NCBI GenBank assembly: GCA_963825555.1
Contig: CAWGTZ010000019.1
Coordinates: 1-64,000, forward strand
Source: JAGVSR01 sp963825555
Lineage (GTDB): Bacteria > Pseudomonadota > Alphaproteobacteria > Rhizobiales > Hyphomicrobiaceae
DNA: 64,000 bases
Direction: 5' to 3'
The notes beneath the pieces are model-generated. The model saw nothing but the letters and a program-made list of their open reading frames with translations. It had not been told where the DNA came from and made no database searches. This document shows positions 52,464 to 61,836 of this stretch, piece by piece (position 1 is the stretch's first letter; each line of letters begins with the position of its first letter). The position numbers were made by a program, and so were the translations under genes.

Positions 52464-53312
52464 ATGGCTGAACCAGGAGCAGGCGACGGCGTGCCAACCG
52501 GCACTCTCATGGCCGGTAAGCGCGGGCTCGTCATGGGCATCGCCAACAACCGCTCGATTGCCTACGGCATTGCCCGCGCAGTGGCGGCGCAGGGAGCCGA
52601 ACTCGCCGTCACCTACCAGGGTGATGCCCTGAAGAAGCGCGTCGAGCCGCTGGCCGCCGATCTCAACGCGAGCCTCGTTCTACCCTGTGATGTCTCCGAC
52701 AAGTCTTCGATCGATGGCCTTTTCGCCGAGATCGAGAAGCAGTGGGGTCGTCTCGATTTCCTCGTGCACGCCATCGCCTTCTCCGACAAGAACGAGCTCG
52801 ACGGGCGCTACGTCGATACGAGCGAGGGTAACTTCACCCAGACCATGCTCATTTCCTGCTACTCGCTGACGGCACTCGCTCAGCGCGCAGAAAAGCTCAT
52901 GACGAACGGCGGCTCCATCATCACGCTCACCTACTACGGCGCTGAAAAGGTGATGCCGCACTACAACGTCATGGGCGTGGCGAAGGCAGCGCTTGAGGCC
53001 AGCGTTCGTTACTTGGCTTCCGACCTCGGCCGCACGGGCGTTCGCGTCAACGCCATCTCGGCGGGGCCGATCAAGACACTGGCCGCTTCGGGCATTTCCG
53101 ACTTCCGCTACATCCTGCGCTGGAACGAGTACAACTCGCCCCTGCGGCGCACCGTGACCATCGAGGAAGTGGGTGGGGCGGGGCTTTACCTGCTCTCGGA
53201 CCTGTCGCGCGGCGTCACGGGCGAAGTGCATCACGTCGACAGCGGCTACCACGTTCAGGGCATGAAGAACGAAGACGCGCCCGATATCTCCGTCGTCAAG
53301 AGCGAGGGGTAG
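52464..53312 (+). CDS. fabI: enoyl-ACP reductase (FabI)
   Basis: The last step of type II fatty-acid elongation, NADH-dependent. 282 residues. It has GKRGLVMGIANNRSIAYGIA, FLVHAIAFSDKNEL, the Tyr-x6-Lys pair in MPHYNVMGVAKAALE and the flexible loop AGPIKTLAASGI. Good FabI-type Y-x6-K spacing. A short N-terminal extension of about 16 residues precedes the Rossmann start. Fatty-acid supply links it to the lipid cluster 1-6 kb downstream. Confidence 0.95.
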   Translation: MAEPGAGDGVPTGTLMAGKRGLVMGIANNRSIAYGIARAVAAQGAELAVTYQGDALKKRVEPLAADLNASLVLPCDVSDKSSIDGLFAEIEKQWGRLDFLVHAIAFSDKNELDGRYVDTSEGNFTQTMLISCYSLTALAQRAEKLMTNGGSIITLTYYGAEKVMPHYNVMGVAKAALEASVRYLASDLGRTGVRVNAISAGPIKTLAASGISDFRYILRWNEYNSPLRRTVTIEEVGGAGLYLLSDLSRGVTGEVHHVDSGYHVQGMKNEDAPDISVVKSEG

Positions 53313-53398
53313 AACGGACAGGGGCTGCGGAAGGCATTGGATCATACCCTCCACTGCCCTATTTGATCTGAAGCAGCCTACCACCAACCTGGAGCATC

Positions 53399-53983
53399 AT
53401 GCGCGGTATCACCCTCTACTTCGTGCGTCACGGCGAAACCGATTGGAACGCCGAACGGCGGTATCAGGGCCAGACCGACATTCCATTAAATGAAAAGGGC
53501 CGCAGCCAGTCGCGCCGCAACGGTGAGGCGCTTCGGGAGCACCTGACCGCCCTGCGCGATGCCGACTTCATCGCAAGCCCGCTCAACCGCGCCCGGGAGA
53601 CGATGGAGATCCTGCGCACTTGCCTCGCGCTCGACCCAAGGGCGTATCGTATCGATCAGCGGCTCATCGAGTTGTCCTACGGCGCGTGGGAAGGTCAGCT
53701 GCAAGCCGATCTGCCTCGCATCGATCCGGAAGGCCTCGCCGCGCGCAAGAAGGACCCCTACCGCTGGCGACCGGAAGGCGGGGAGAGCTATGCCGATCTG
53801 CTCAATCGCACCATCGACTGGCTCGCAACCATCGAGCGCGACACGGTCATCGCGTCACACGGTGGCGTGTCCCGCTGCCTCAGGGCCCATCTTCTTGATT
53901 TAGCGCCAGATTCAATTCCGCATCTCGAAAGCCCGCAAGACAAGGTACTCATCCTGCGGAAGGGGTCGATGGCCTGGGTGTAA
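53399..53983 (+). CDS. histidine phosphatase (phosphoglycerate-mutase-like)
   Basis: 194 residues. It has the catalytic RHGETDWN motif at residue 10, ASPLNRARETMEI, the second Arg and ELSYGAWEG, and the late SHGGVSR His. It belongs to the GpmB/CobC branch, with broad substrate range. It follows fabI, a common pairing in this bacterial group. Substrate unknown. Confidence 0.9.
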   Translation: MRGITLYFVRHGETDWNAERRYQGQTDIPLNEKGRSQSRRNGEALREHLTALRDADFIASPLNRARETMEILRTCLALDPRAYRIDQRLIELSYGAWEGQLQADLPRIDPEGLAARKKDPYRWRPEGGESYADLLNRTIDWLATIERDTVIASHGGVSRCLRAHLLDLAPDSIPHLESPQDKVLILRKGSMAWV

Positions 53984-54085
53984 AGCAGTTCTGATCCGCT
54001 CCGGCGTCCACTGCGTTTACCCGACAAGTCGTCTAGATTTCACCGGGCGCTGCGAACCGCATGGCCTTTGAGGAATGGTTTCACG

Positions 54086-54496
54086 ATGAAATTTGTAATC
54101 GCCTACGTGGCTGCCGGACTTTGGCTCCTTATCGTGGATGCGGTCTGGCTGATGTCGATGGTCTCCGTTTACCGACAGTATCTGGGCGACCTACTCTATG
54201 ATGGCTTTCGTCTCGCGCCCGCGATTGCGTTCTACCTGCTCTACGTTTTCGGGATCGTGTGGTTTGCCATTCTGCCGACCCTGAACAGCGGCGCGGGTTG
54301 GCAACAGGCTGCGTTGAACGGTGCCGTCCTCGGACTCGTCGCATACGGCACCTACGATCTCACGAACCATGCCACGCTCAAGACGTGGCCCACGTTCATC
54401 ACCATCATGGATATGGCCTGGGGCGCATTTCTCACCGGCACGTCGGCCGTCGCCGGAACGCTTGCAGCACGCGCGTTTTCGTCTGGCTCCCCGTGA
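54086..54496 (+). CDS. DUF2177 membrane protein
   Basis: 136 residues with four transmembrane helices. The DUF2177 pattern is clear: DAVWLMSM near the N-terminus, YGTYDLTNHATLKTWP and MDMAWGAFLTG. The function of the family is unknown. GAGG lies about 14 bases before the ATG. It is convergent with the cyclopropane-synthase-like gene (10 bases apart) and may belong to the lipid cluster. Confidence 0.85.
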   Translation: MKFVIAYVAAGLWLLIVDAVWLMSMVSVYRQYLGDLLYDGFRLAPAIAFYLLYVFGIVWFAILPTLNSGAGWQQAALNGAVLGLVAYGTYDLTNHATLKTWPTFITIMDMAWGAFLTGTSAVAGTLAARAFSSGSP

Positions 54497-54506
54497 TGCC
54501 TGCTTA

Positions 54507-55547
54507 CTATTCAGCAGGCCGCAGGCGGTAGTGCATCACGCCCCACTCCTCGCCGTTCGCGTGCCCGAACAGACCTTCGGTGGCCAGATAGAAGAGCCTC
54601 CAGCGGCGCTTCCAGAGAGCAGCCTTGGCGCCGTAAACATCGGCAAGAATCCGGTCTATTTCCACGGCGTTGCGATCGAAGTTCTCGATCCACTGCGTCG
54701 CCGTCCGCGCGTAGTGCATTCCGCTCCAGCGCCACTCTTCCTCCACCTGAAAGAGGTGTGGGAACTGCCGCATCAGTCCGTCGCTCGGCATAATACCACC
54801 GGTGAAGAAGTGCTGCCCGATCCAGTCGGTGGGATCGTTGTGGTCAAAGCGATACGGCAGCGCACGATGAGAGAACACGTGAATGAAGACCCGTCCGTCA
54901 GGTGCCAGCGCGCCGCGGATCTTCGCCAACAGCGCCTCCCAGTTCGACATATGCTCGAACATCTCGATGGAAACCACACGATCGAACGGGCCGTCGGGCA
55001 TGAAGTGGTTCATGTCGCAGGTGATGACCCGCACATTGGTGAGCCCCCTGGCCCGCGCGGTTTCCTCAATGTAGCGGCGCTGACTGGCGGAATTGGAAAC
55101 CGCCGTGATCGATGCCTGCGGATACCGAGCAGCCATGTAGAGCGTCAGTGAGCCCCAGCCGCAGCCCAGCTCCAGAATATGCTGGCCGTCGGCGAGTCCT
55201 GCGCGCTCGACCGTGATGGCCAGCGCACTGGCCTCCGCCTCCGCGAGCGTCTCGCGGCCCGTCGGATAATGGCAGCAGGAGTACTTGCGATGCGGGCCCA
55301 GCGTCAGACCGAAGAACTCTTCCGGCAGCTCGTAATGCTGGGCGTTTGCCTCATCCGTATGAAGGGCGATGCTGCGCCGGCGCATATCCTCGGCGAACGC
55401 GCGGTCGACCGCCGGATCAGGCATACGCGAACGCCCGCGCGTGCCGATCAGGGACTGCACGCCCATCCGCAGGATGGAATCGGGCAGCGTCACACTCTCC
55501 ACGGTGCGGATCGCGCCAGCGATCAGCGAGGCCGGCATCACGGTCAT
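54507..55547 (-). CDS. cyclopropane-fatty-acid-synthase-like methyltransferase, variant 1
   Basis: 346 residues. A SAM-binding motif LELGCGWG lies at 125-132, and the CFA-type segment SIEMFEHMSNWEALLAKI and the FIHVFSHR stretch follow. The expected Cfa HYDxGNDFY motif is replaced by HYELPEEFFGLTLG, so it belongs to a divergent CFA branch. The start at 55547 overlaps the DUF1295 stop by 4 bases, so the two are coupled. A long in-frame extension upstream (to 56546) crosses the DUF1295 gene and is not real. Confidence 0.85.
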   Translation of the reverse strand: MTVMPASLIAGAIRTVESVTLPDSILRMGVQSLIGTRGRSRMPDPAVDRAFAEDMRRRSIALHTDEANAQHYELPEEFFGLTLGPHRKYSCCHYPTGRETLAEAEASALAITVERAGLADGQHILELGCGWGSLTLYMAARYPQASITAVSNSASQRRYIEETARARGLTNVRVITCDMNHFMPDGPFDRVVSIEMFEHMSNWEALLAKIRGALAPDGRVFIHVFSHRALPYRFDHNDPTDWIGQHFFTGGIMPSDGLMRQFPHLFQVEEEWRWSGMHYARTATQWIENFDRNAVEIDRILADVYGAKAALWKRRWRLFYLATEGLFGHANGEEWGVMHYRLRPAE

Positions 55548-56374
55548 CGGGAATCTCCAACTCGGGCGCGGCCGGCATCCACCGGCCAGGAAAGGCGAGG
55601 AAAGAATGCAGGCGTGCGCTTCTTGTATTCCGCGAACTCCGCCCCGCGCGAACGCTCCATGTGAGCTTCCAGAGGCGGCAGGCCGGAAACGTGGACAAGC
55701 AGGTAGTACATCAGTGCCGGCGCCATGATCGCTGCCAGCCCGATCAAATAGCCCCCGGTGAAATCGAAGGCGATGATCGGCCACGCACACCACGTCAGCC
55801 ACTCGAAAAAATAGTTGGGGTGGCGCGACAGGCTCCAGAGCCCCACGTCGCACACGCGGCCGCGATTGGCCGGATCGCTCTTGAAGCGGGCGAGTTGCCA
55901 ATCCGAAACGCCCGAGCCGACCACACCGGTCAGCATGACAAGCGCGCCGAGAAGATCGACGAGATCGATGGGCCCCGGGCGGTTCGCGGCGAGCGCGATT
56001 GCGGCAACCAGTGGCAGCGCCGCGACGGCCTGCGCCTGAAGAAACAGGAAGAGACGGCGCGGATGTGCAGCACCCCAATTCCGGCGCAGGTCGGCGTAGC
56101 GAGCATCCTCTGGCTTGCCGCGCGTGCGTTTGAAGAGATAGAGGCCGAGACGGAGCGACCAAAGGCCCGCCAGAAGGCCCACGAGCCAGTGTCGCCCCCC
56201 CGGATCGCTCCCGCCCAGCAACGCCACGGCCGTGACCGCCGCCGCACCGACTCCGAAGGTCCAGAAGGTATCGGCCCAGCCGCCATTCTGAGCTTGCATT
56301 GCCAACAGCCACGCCGCCGCCATCGTGGCGGACAGGACGGCGAGGCTCCAGGCGAGGGCGATCAGAAGTTCCAA
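55544..56374 (-). CDS. DUF1295 membrane protein (steroid-reductase-like fold)
   Basis: 276 residues, six or seven helices. It shows the DUF1295 signature RRNWGAAHPRRLFLFLQAQAV and LWSLSRHPNYFFEWLTWCAW, a pattern shared with isoprenylcysteine methyltransferases and 5-alpha reductases. It is coupled by overlap to the downstream CFA-like gene. A reductase acting on a modified fatty acid is possible, but unproved. The divergent FAD oxidoreductase starts 126 bases away. Confidence 0.85.
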   Translation of the reverse strand: MELLIALAWSLAVLSATMAAAWLLAMQAQNGGWADTFWTFGVGAAAVTAVALLGGSDPGGRHWLVGLLAGLWSLRLGLYLFKRTRGKPEDARYADLRRNWGAAHPRRLFLFLQAQAVAALPLVAAIALAANRPGPIDLVDLLGALVMLTGVVGSGVSDWQLARFKSDPANRGRVCDVGLWSLSRHPNYFFEWLTWCAWPIIAFDFTGGYLIGLAAIMAPALMYYLLVHVSGLPPLEAHMERSRGAEFAEYKKRTPAFFPRLSWPVDAGRARVGDSR

Positions 56375-56500
56375 GACAAGCGGCCTTCAAACGTACATTT
56401 AGCTTCCCTAACAACGATGCCGGGGCCAAAACGGATTGGCATTGAACCGACTTGAAGCCGATTTCGTAGATCAACATGTTCAGGGTGGGAAAGGAAGACC

Positions 56501-57754
56501 GTGGCGCGGATTGCAGTTGTCGGGGCAGGCATATCGGGCCTCTCATGCGCCGATCTACTCAGGACGGACCACGACGTGGTGCTGTTCGAAAGTGGGCAGC
56601 AGGCCGGTGGCCATTCGCGGACGATCACCGTGTCCCGGCCCGAGGGACCGGTGCCGGTCGATACGGGGTTCATTGTCTACAACGAGGTGAACTATCCGCT
56701 CCTGACAAAACTCTTCGCCGCGCTTGGAGTGGCCACAAAACCGAGCGATATGTCCTTCGGCCTGCGCTACGGCGACGGGGAGCTGGAATTCTGCGCCAGC
56801 TCGCTCGAAGGCCTCTTCGCCCAACGCAAGAACCTCGTCTCTCCGCGCTATCTGCGCATGCTGGCCGATATCCTGCGCTTCTTCCGGTCGGGCAGGCTCG
56901 TTCTGGAGGAGCCGGGCGATCCCACACTCGGCGAGTTCATCGAACGCCTCGCGCCCGGCGACTGGTTCCGCGACCGTTTCCTGGTGCCCATGGGCGCCGC
57001 AATCTGGAGCACGCCGCCACGGGAGATGCTCCAATTCCCCGCCAAGACCTTCATGAGATTCTTCGACAATCATGGACTTTTGTCGGTCAATGGTCATCAT
57101 TCATGGCGGACGGTGAGCGGCGGCAGCCAGGAGTATGTCCGGCGCATCACGGAACAGCTCGGCCCCCGGGTCAGGCCGGGCTCTCCGGTCGCGGAGGTCC
57201 GAGCGGTGAACAATGGATTTGATGTTGTGACGAAGAGCGGCGAAACGGACCGGTTCGACGAGGTCGTGCTGGCAGCGCACGCTGATGCGTCGCTGGCGAT
57301 GATCGCCGACCCGACTCCCGACGAACGTCGCATCCTCGGCGCCTTCACCTTTCGAGATAATGAAGCGTTCCTGCATACGGACCCCCGCCTCATGCCGAAG
57401 ACGAAGGCCGCTTGGGCGAGCTGGGTCTATGCCGCGGGCGGCCCCGACGAGGGCGCGCGCGTTTCCGTGACATACTGGATGAACCGCCTCCAGGGACTGG
57501 AGGGCGAGGACGTCTTCGTGACCCTCAACCCCGACCGCGAGATCGCGCCGGAGGCAATCATCGACCGGCACGTCTTCCGACATCCGACCTTCTCGCATAC
57601 CGCCGTTGCGGCCCAGGACGACATTCCCTCGATCCAGGGCGCGCGCGGTCTGTGGTTCTGCGGCGCATGGCAGCGCAACGGCTTCCACGAAGATGGCTTG
57701 TGGAGCGCGGTGAGGGTCGCCAAGGCCAAGGGGGTGAAGATCCCATGGCTGTAA
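56501..57754 (+). CDS. FAD-dependent oxidoreductase (amine-oxidase type) of the CFA cluster
   Basis: 417 residues. The dinucleotide-binding GAGISGLSCADLL lies at the N-terminus and VFESGQQAGGHSRTI follows. The C-terminal FAD signature FCGAWQRNGFHEDGLWSAVR is complete. Members of this family are encoded with DUF1365 and CFA synthase in many proteobacteria. GTG start at 56501. The stop overlaps the next gene by 10 bases. A role in fatty-acyl desaturation or oxidation is inference from the cluster. Confidence 0.9.
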   Translation: MARIAVVGAGISGLSCADLLRTDHDVVLFESGQQAGGHSRTITVSRPEGPVPVDTGFIVYNEVNYPLLTKLFAALGVATKPSDMSFGLRYGDGELEFCASSLEGLFAQRKNLVSPRYLRMLADILRFFRSGRLVLEEPGDPTLGEFIERLAPGDWFRDRFLVPMGAAIWSTPPREMLQFPAKTFMRFFDNHGLLSVNGHHSWRTVSGGSQEYVRRITEQLGPRVRPGSPVAEVRAVNNGFDVVTKSGETDRFDEVVLAAHADASLAMIADPTPDERRILGAFTFRDNEAFLHTDPRLMPKTKAAWASWVYAAGGPDEGARVSVTYWMNRLQGLEGEDVFVTLNPDREIAPEAIIDRHVFRHPTFSHTAVAAQDDIPSIQGARGLWFCGAWQRNGFHEDGLWSAVRVAKAKGVKIPWL

Positions 57755-58602
57755 CGTCGGCAACAGAGGTAACGGCTTCGCCCGGGTTCCTGCGCCGCAA
57801 CCCCATGACGCGCGCCTTGCTCGAGGCCCGCATCACCCACGCGCGCTTCGCGCCCAAACCCTATGTGCTGTCCCACCGGCTCACGTATCTGCATGTTCCG
57901 CTGGTCGAACTGGCGCGGCTGAAGCGGCCGTTTTTGAAGCGCAACGGCTGGAGCCTGTTTTCGCTCAACGATCGCGATTATGGCGAGCGGGGTGAAGACC
58001 TTGCACAATGGGTCCGTTCGGCCTTTGCAAGTGTGGACGCGCCCATGCCGGACGGTCAAATCACGCTCGTCACCCTGCCGCGGGTACTCGGCTTCGGTTT
58101 CAATCCGGTGAGCTTCTGGCTCTGCCACGACAGCCAAGGCAACCTGCGCGCCGTTCTCGCCGAGGTGAACAACACGTTCGGAGAACGGCATTGCTATCTC
58201 TGCCGCAAGCCCGACGGCTCAGCCATTTCTGGCAACGACGAGGTGGCATCCGAAAAGGTGTTCCACGTCTCGCCTTTCATGCCCACGGACGGCGAATATC
58301 GCTTCCGCTTCATCGAAAAGCCGGATCGCCTCGCTATCCGTATAGATCTCTATCGCGAGGCGCGCCGCGTGCTGTCCGCGACGATCGCCGGCAAACTGTC
58401 GACGCTCACATCGGCGGCACTTTTGAAAAGTTTCCTTCGCCATCCCTTCCCGACGATGCAGGTCGTCCTTCTCATTCACTATCACGCAGCCAGGCTCTAC
58501 ATGCGCGGACTGCGCGTCTTCTCCAAACCCGAAGCGCCGGACCATCTGGTCACGCCTTCGCTCGCCAGCCCTTCGACCGTAATGACTTCGGAGCCCACAT
58601 GA
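57745..58602 (+). CDS. DUF1365 protein
   Basis: 285 residues. It has ITHARFAPKPYVLSHRLTYLHV at the N-terminus, the conserved LPRVLGFGFNPVSFWLC, EVNNTFGERHCYLC and KVFHVSPFMP segments. The family is consistently encoded with CFA synthase and an FAD oxidoreductase. It may modify or present lipids; function unknown. It overlaps the FAD gene by 10 bases and the following CFA gene by 4. Confidence 0.9.
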   Translation: MAVTSATEVTASPGFLRRNPMTRALLEARITHARFAPKPYVLSHRLTYLHVPLVELARLKRPFLKRNGWSLFSLNDRDYGERGEDLAQWVRSAFASVDAPMPDGQITLVTLPRVLGFGFNPVSFWLCHDSQGNLRAVLAEVNNTFGERHCYLCRKPDGSAISGNDEVASEKVFHVSPFMPTDGEYRFRFIEKPDRLAIRIDLYREARRVLSATIAGKLSTLTSAALLKSFLRHPFPTMQVVLLIHYHAARLYMRGLRVFSKPEAPDHLVTPSLASPSTVMTSEPT

Positions 58603-59771
58603 CGCATATGCCTTACATCGGCTTGAAATCCCTGCGCGCGATCGAGCGCGCCATGCGGTTCGGCACGCTACAAGTCATTACGCCGCAAGGGCATGAGCAC
58701 AGTTTCGCCGGCAAGGACCCCGGGCCCCACGGCGTGATCCACATCCATGACTGGCGCACGATCCAAGCCGCCCTTGCAGAAGGCGACATCGGCTTCGGGA
58801 ATGCCTACATGGCTGGCTGGTGGGACAGCCCGGATCTGGAGTCGCTGCTCTGCGTTTTGATGCTCAACATGGACAACCTCGGCCGGCTCGCCTGGGGTTC
58901 TCCGCTGCATCGCATCCGCTCTGTCCTGCTCGAGTGGGTCTTCCGCCGCAACTCCGTGAAAGGCTCCCAGCGCAACATCATGGCGCACTATGATGTGGGT
59001 AATGACTTCTATGCCCGGTGGCTCGACCCCACCATGACCTATTCCAGCGCGCTTTTCGAAAAGCCGGAGACGGATCTGGAATCCGGACAGAAGGCCAAGT
59101 ATGCGCGCATTCTGGAACGCCTCGGCAAGCCGGATGCCGAAGTTCTGGAAATCGGCTGCGGCTGGGGCGGCTTCACCGCGGCGGCCGTCGAGCAGGGCCA
59201 TCGTGTCACCGCCCTCACCATCTCGCCGCGCCAGCACGCCTATGCGACCAACCGGATCGGACATGCCGCCGACATCCGCCTGCAGGACTACCGCAAGCAG
59301 GGCGGCACCTTTTCCTCAATTGTCTCCATCGAGATGTTCGAAGCGGTCGGTGAGCGCTACTGGAACACCTACTTCACCAACCTGCGCGAGCGCCTCGCCA
59401 GCAACGGCGTGGCAATGATCCAGACCATCAGCATCAGCGAGCAGCTCTTTCCGAGTTACCGAACGTCCAGCGACTACATCCGACACCATATCTTCCCCGG
59501 CGGCATGCTCCCGTCGATCTCGCGCTTCAAGGCGGAATCGGAACGCGCCGGTCTTGCCGTGCGCGATATCTTCTCGTTCGGCCAGGACTATGCGCGCACC
59601 TGCCGCGAGTGGCTCCAGCGCTTCGATGCTGCCACGCCCGAGATCCGCACGCTTGGTTACGAGGACGGCTTCCTGCGCGGATGGCGTCTCTATCTGGCGA
59701 TGTGCGCGGGCGCATTTGCGCTTGGACGCACGGACGTCCACCAGATCGAACTCGTCCCCGTCCGGCGATAA
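58599..59771 (+). CDS. cyclopropane-fatty-acyl-phospholipid synthase family methyltransferase, variant 2
   Basis: 390 residues. It has GNAYMAGWWDSPDLESLL near the N-terminus, HYDVGNDFYARWLDPTMTYS and the SAM site LEIGCGWG at 163-170, then VSIEMFEAVGERYW and the C-terminal FSFGQDYARTCREWLQRF. This is canonical Cfa architecture: SAM-dependent methylene or methyl transfer to membrane unsaturated acyl chains. Its ATGA overlap with DUF1365 shows translational coupling. Confidence 0.93.
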   Translation: MTHMPYIGLKSLRAIERAMRFGTLQVITPQGHEHSFAGKDPGPHGVIHIHDWRTIQAALAEGDIGFGNAYMAGWWDSPDLESLLCVLMLNMDNLGRLAWGSPLHRIRSVLLEWVFRRNSVKGSQRNIMAHYDVGNDFYARWLDPTMTYSSALFEKPETDLESGQKAKYARILERLGKPDAEVLEIGCGWGGFTAAAVEQGHRVTALTISPRQHAYATNRIGHAADIRLQDYRKQGGTFSSIVSIEMFEAVGERYWNTYFTNLRERLASNGVAMIQTISISEQLFPSYRTSSDYIRHHIFPGGMLPSISRFKAESERAGLAVRDIFSFGQDYARTCREWLQRFDAATPEIRTLGYEDGFLRGWRLYLAMCAGAFALGRTDVHQIELVPVRR

Positions 59772-59786
59772 ACGCGGGCACGGCGC

Positions 59787-60140
59787 TCACGGCTTCCGAT
59801 CAGGCAGCGGAACGTCGCTTGCCTCGACGGACGGCGGCGTATCAGGCGGCGTCACGGGCTTCACGCGCTTGACCGGCGGCACGAAAGCGCCCTTGGGCTC
59901 GGCGGGCGCTTCGGGTTGGTGGGAACTTCCTGGCGCGGCCGCTTCATCGATCGCCACCGGTTTTGGAGATTTCGGCGTCTCCCCCTGACCGATCCGGCTC
60001 TGAACGATAAGGGTCCCGGCAAGCGCCAACGCAACGATGCCGAGCATCAAAAGCGCGAGCAGGAAGGCGAACGACTTCCCGAGCCATCCGCGCGTTGGTG
60101 ATTGACGGTCCGCTGAACCCTTTTCGTGCCGGTGTTCCAT
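59787..60140 (-). CDS. single-span membrane protein with Pro-rich tail
   Basis: About 117 residues: a short basic start, one transmembrane helix (FAFLLALLMLGIVALALAGTLIV) and a Pro/Lys-rich periplasmic tail without a domain. It is convergent with the CFA gene (15 bases apart) and 78 bases downstream of the HAD gene. The start is uncertain; a longer form from 60176 is possible. Not recognised. Confidence 0.55.
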   Translation of the reverse strand: MEHRHEKGSADRQSPTRGWLGKSFAFLLALLMLGIVALALAGTLIVQSRIGQGETPKSPKPVAIDEAAAPGSSHQPEAPAEPKGAFVPPVKRVKPVTPPDTPPSVEASDVPLPDRKP

Positions 60141-60218
60141 ACCGGCAGCATGGCATGGCAGGACCGGGCGATCCATGTCGCCGCCGACAAAGGACTTGGA
60201 CCTGGTGCATCCGGCCCG

Positions 60219-61097
60219 CTACCAGGCGAGCGCGGTCATCGCCGCAATGGGGCGGCCAGGCACGTCCGCGAAGAGGCGGCTCAGCGCGTCCGGATCCAGT
60301 CTCCCTCCAGCGCCGAGATGAACCCCGCTGGCCACGTAAACGGACTCCACTCCGGCAGCGGCGGCTCCGGCAATGTCTGTGAACACACCGTCGCCGATGG
60401 CCAGCATCTCCGCGAGGGGAACCTCCGCGCCGCGCATCCGGGCGATCCGCGCGAAGGCCAGCCGGTAGACGGGCGGGTGCGGCTTACCCGCATATGCCAC
60501 CGCACCACCCAGTTGCTCATAGGCTTGGGCGAGCGCCCCGGCGCAGTAGACGATGCGTCCACCACGCTCCACCGTGATGTCCGGATTCGCGCAGATCATG
60601 TCGGCACCGAACCGGGCGAGATGCGCAAGAATGTCCGCATAGGACTGCGGTGTCTCGTGTTCGTCGTCGAAGAGCCCGGTGCAAACGACCGTCTCGGCTT
60701 CCTCCAAAGAAACGAGGCTGTGCTCGACACCTTCGAACAGGGCAAGGTCACGCTCCGGCCCAAGGTGGCCGAGCTTGCGGCCACGTTCTGCGGCCTGCCG
60801 GATCATTTCGCGCGAGGCGTCACCGGAGGTGAGAACCGCGTCGTAGGCGTCGCGAGGAACGCCGATACGATCGAGCTGCTCCACGACCGACGGTGCGGGG
60901 CGCGGCGCGTTTGAGAGCAGGAGTATGGTTCCCCCCGTCTCGCGAAAGCGCTGACAGGCCTCCGCGGCGGGCAAGAAGGGTTTCACACCGTTGTGCATCA
61001 CGCCCCAGATATCGACGAGCAGGGCGCGCCGGTCCGCGGCGAGAGGCGCGAGGGAGGCGACGAGCGGGATTTCGGGCGGGAAAGGCGGCTGGGACAT
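60219..61097 (-). CDS. HAD-family phosphatase (TIGR01459 type)
   Basis: 292 residues. The first HAD motif is replaced: LVDIWGVMHNGVKPF shows D-x-W in place of D-x-D, as usual in this class IIA group. Other motifs are LLLSNAPRPAPSV, VYCAGALAQAYEQLGGAVAYAGKPHP and MLAIGDGVFTDIAGAAAAG. It belongs to the TIGR01459 subfamily found in alphaproteobacteria; the substrate is unknown. Confidence 0.88.
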   Translation of the reverse strand: MSQPPFPPEIPLVASLAPLAADRRALLVDIWGVMHNGVKPFLPAAEACQRFRETGGTILLLSNAPRPAPSVVEQLDRIGVPRDAYDAVLTSGDASREMIRQAAERGRKLGHLGPERDLALFEGVEHSLVSLEEAETVVCTGLFDDEHETPQSYADILAHLARFGADMICANPDITVERGGRIVYCAGALAQAYEQLGGAVAYAGKPHPPVYRLAFARIARMRGAEVPLAEMLAIGDGVFTDIAGAAAAGVESVYVASGVHLGAGGRLDPDALSRLFADVPGRPIAAMTALAW

Positions 61098-61134
61098 ACC
61101 TCTGCGTAGTGAAGCCCACGCATGTGATCAAGGG

Positions 61135-61836
61135 TCAGGTTGTCTCTTCCCGAGGCACCCTCGCGTTGGCAGGCCCCAACTCGGCCCCACCCGCGGCGAC
61201 TTCGAACACGCACACGCCCCTGGCCTTCCCGGACGCGACCGCCCCGCAGTGTGTTTCGACGATCCGCCAGCGACGGTCGACCAGCCGCTGATACAAGCGG
61301 GTGAACGTCCCGGCGTAGTAGTCACACAGAGGCATCGTGCCGCGCTCGCCGCGGCAGATCGGGCTGTCTGCAATTTCCAGCCGGAGCGGAAACGTGGAGA
61401 CCGCGCGGAAGCTGCCGCTCCCGGCAAACGTCCAGGCATGCTTGGTTATGGCGGTCGTGAGGGCGCGGGCAGCCAGGCGCGCCGGCAACAGACGCAACAC
61501 GAGTTGCGCGGGCTTTGGAATGCGGTTCGCCAGGATGTAGTCACCCGTGAGAAGCCCCGCTTCCCAGGACACGGCACGCACGACCTCGGGCGGGTGCGCC
61601 GCCCGTAGGGCCCGGTGCAGCGCGATCACCTCCTCTTCGTCCACCATCGCGGTGGGCGGCTCTGCGAGATAGCGCGAGAGCCCGCTTCGCCGGAAAAGGG
61701 CCTGCACGGCGGCAGGTCCCAGTTGCCGTTCCCCCGCCTCGGCAAGCTGGATGATGGCATTGGGCCCGATGCGGCTGACGCGCGCGAGGGATGCGTGCGC
61801 GTCAACCGGCTCCCGTTCAAGCGCCAGCGTTTTCAT
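61135..61836 (-). CDS. bchJ: bacteriochlorophyll synthesis protein BchJ
   Basis: 233 residues with a V4R-type domain. NAIIQLAEAGERQLGP, VSWEAGLLTGDYILANRIPKP, and a C-terminal C-x(15-16)-C region that includes PICRGERGTMPLCDYYAG are present. BchJ supports bacteriochlorophyll synthesis, but it is not the 8-vinyl reductase; its role is thought to be in substrate delivery. It overlaps the bchE 3' end by 20 bases and shares its transcript. Confidence 0.9.
   Translation of the reverse strand: MKTLALEREPVDAHASLARVSRIGPNAIIQLAEAGERQLGPAAVQALFRRSGLSRYLAEPPTAMVDEEEVIALHRALRAAHPPEVVRAVSWEAGLLTGDYILANRIPKPAQLVLRLLPARLAARALTTAITKHAWTFAGSGSFRAVSTFPLRLEIADSPICRGERGTMPLCDYYAGTFTRLYQRLVDRRWRIVETHCGAVASGKARGVCVFEVAAGGAELGPANARVPREETT

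Noticed and set aside
55548..56546. N-terminal extension of the leftward CFA-like gene through the DUF1295 gene
   Set aside because: The added sequence is DUF1295 DNA read in another frame; the real start at 55547 overlaps the DUF1295 stop as ATGA.
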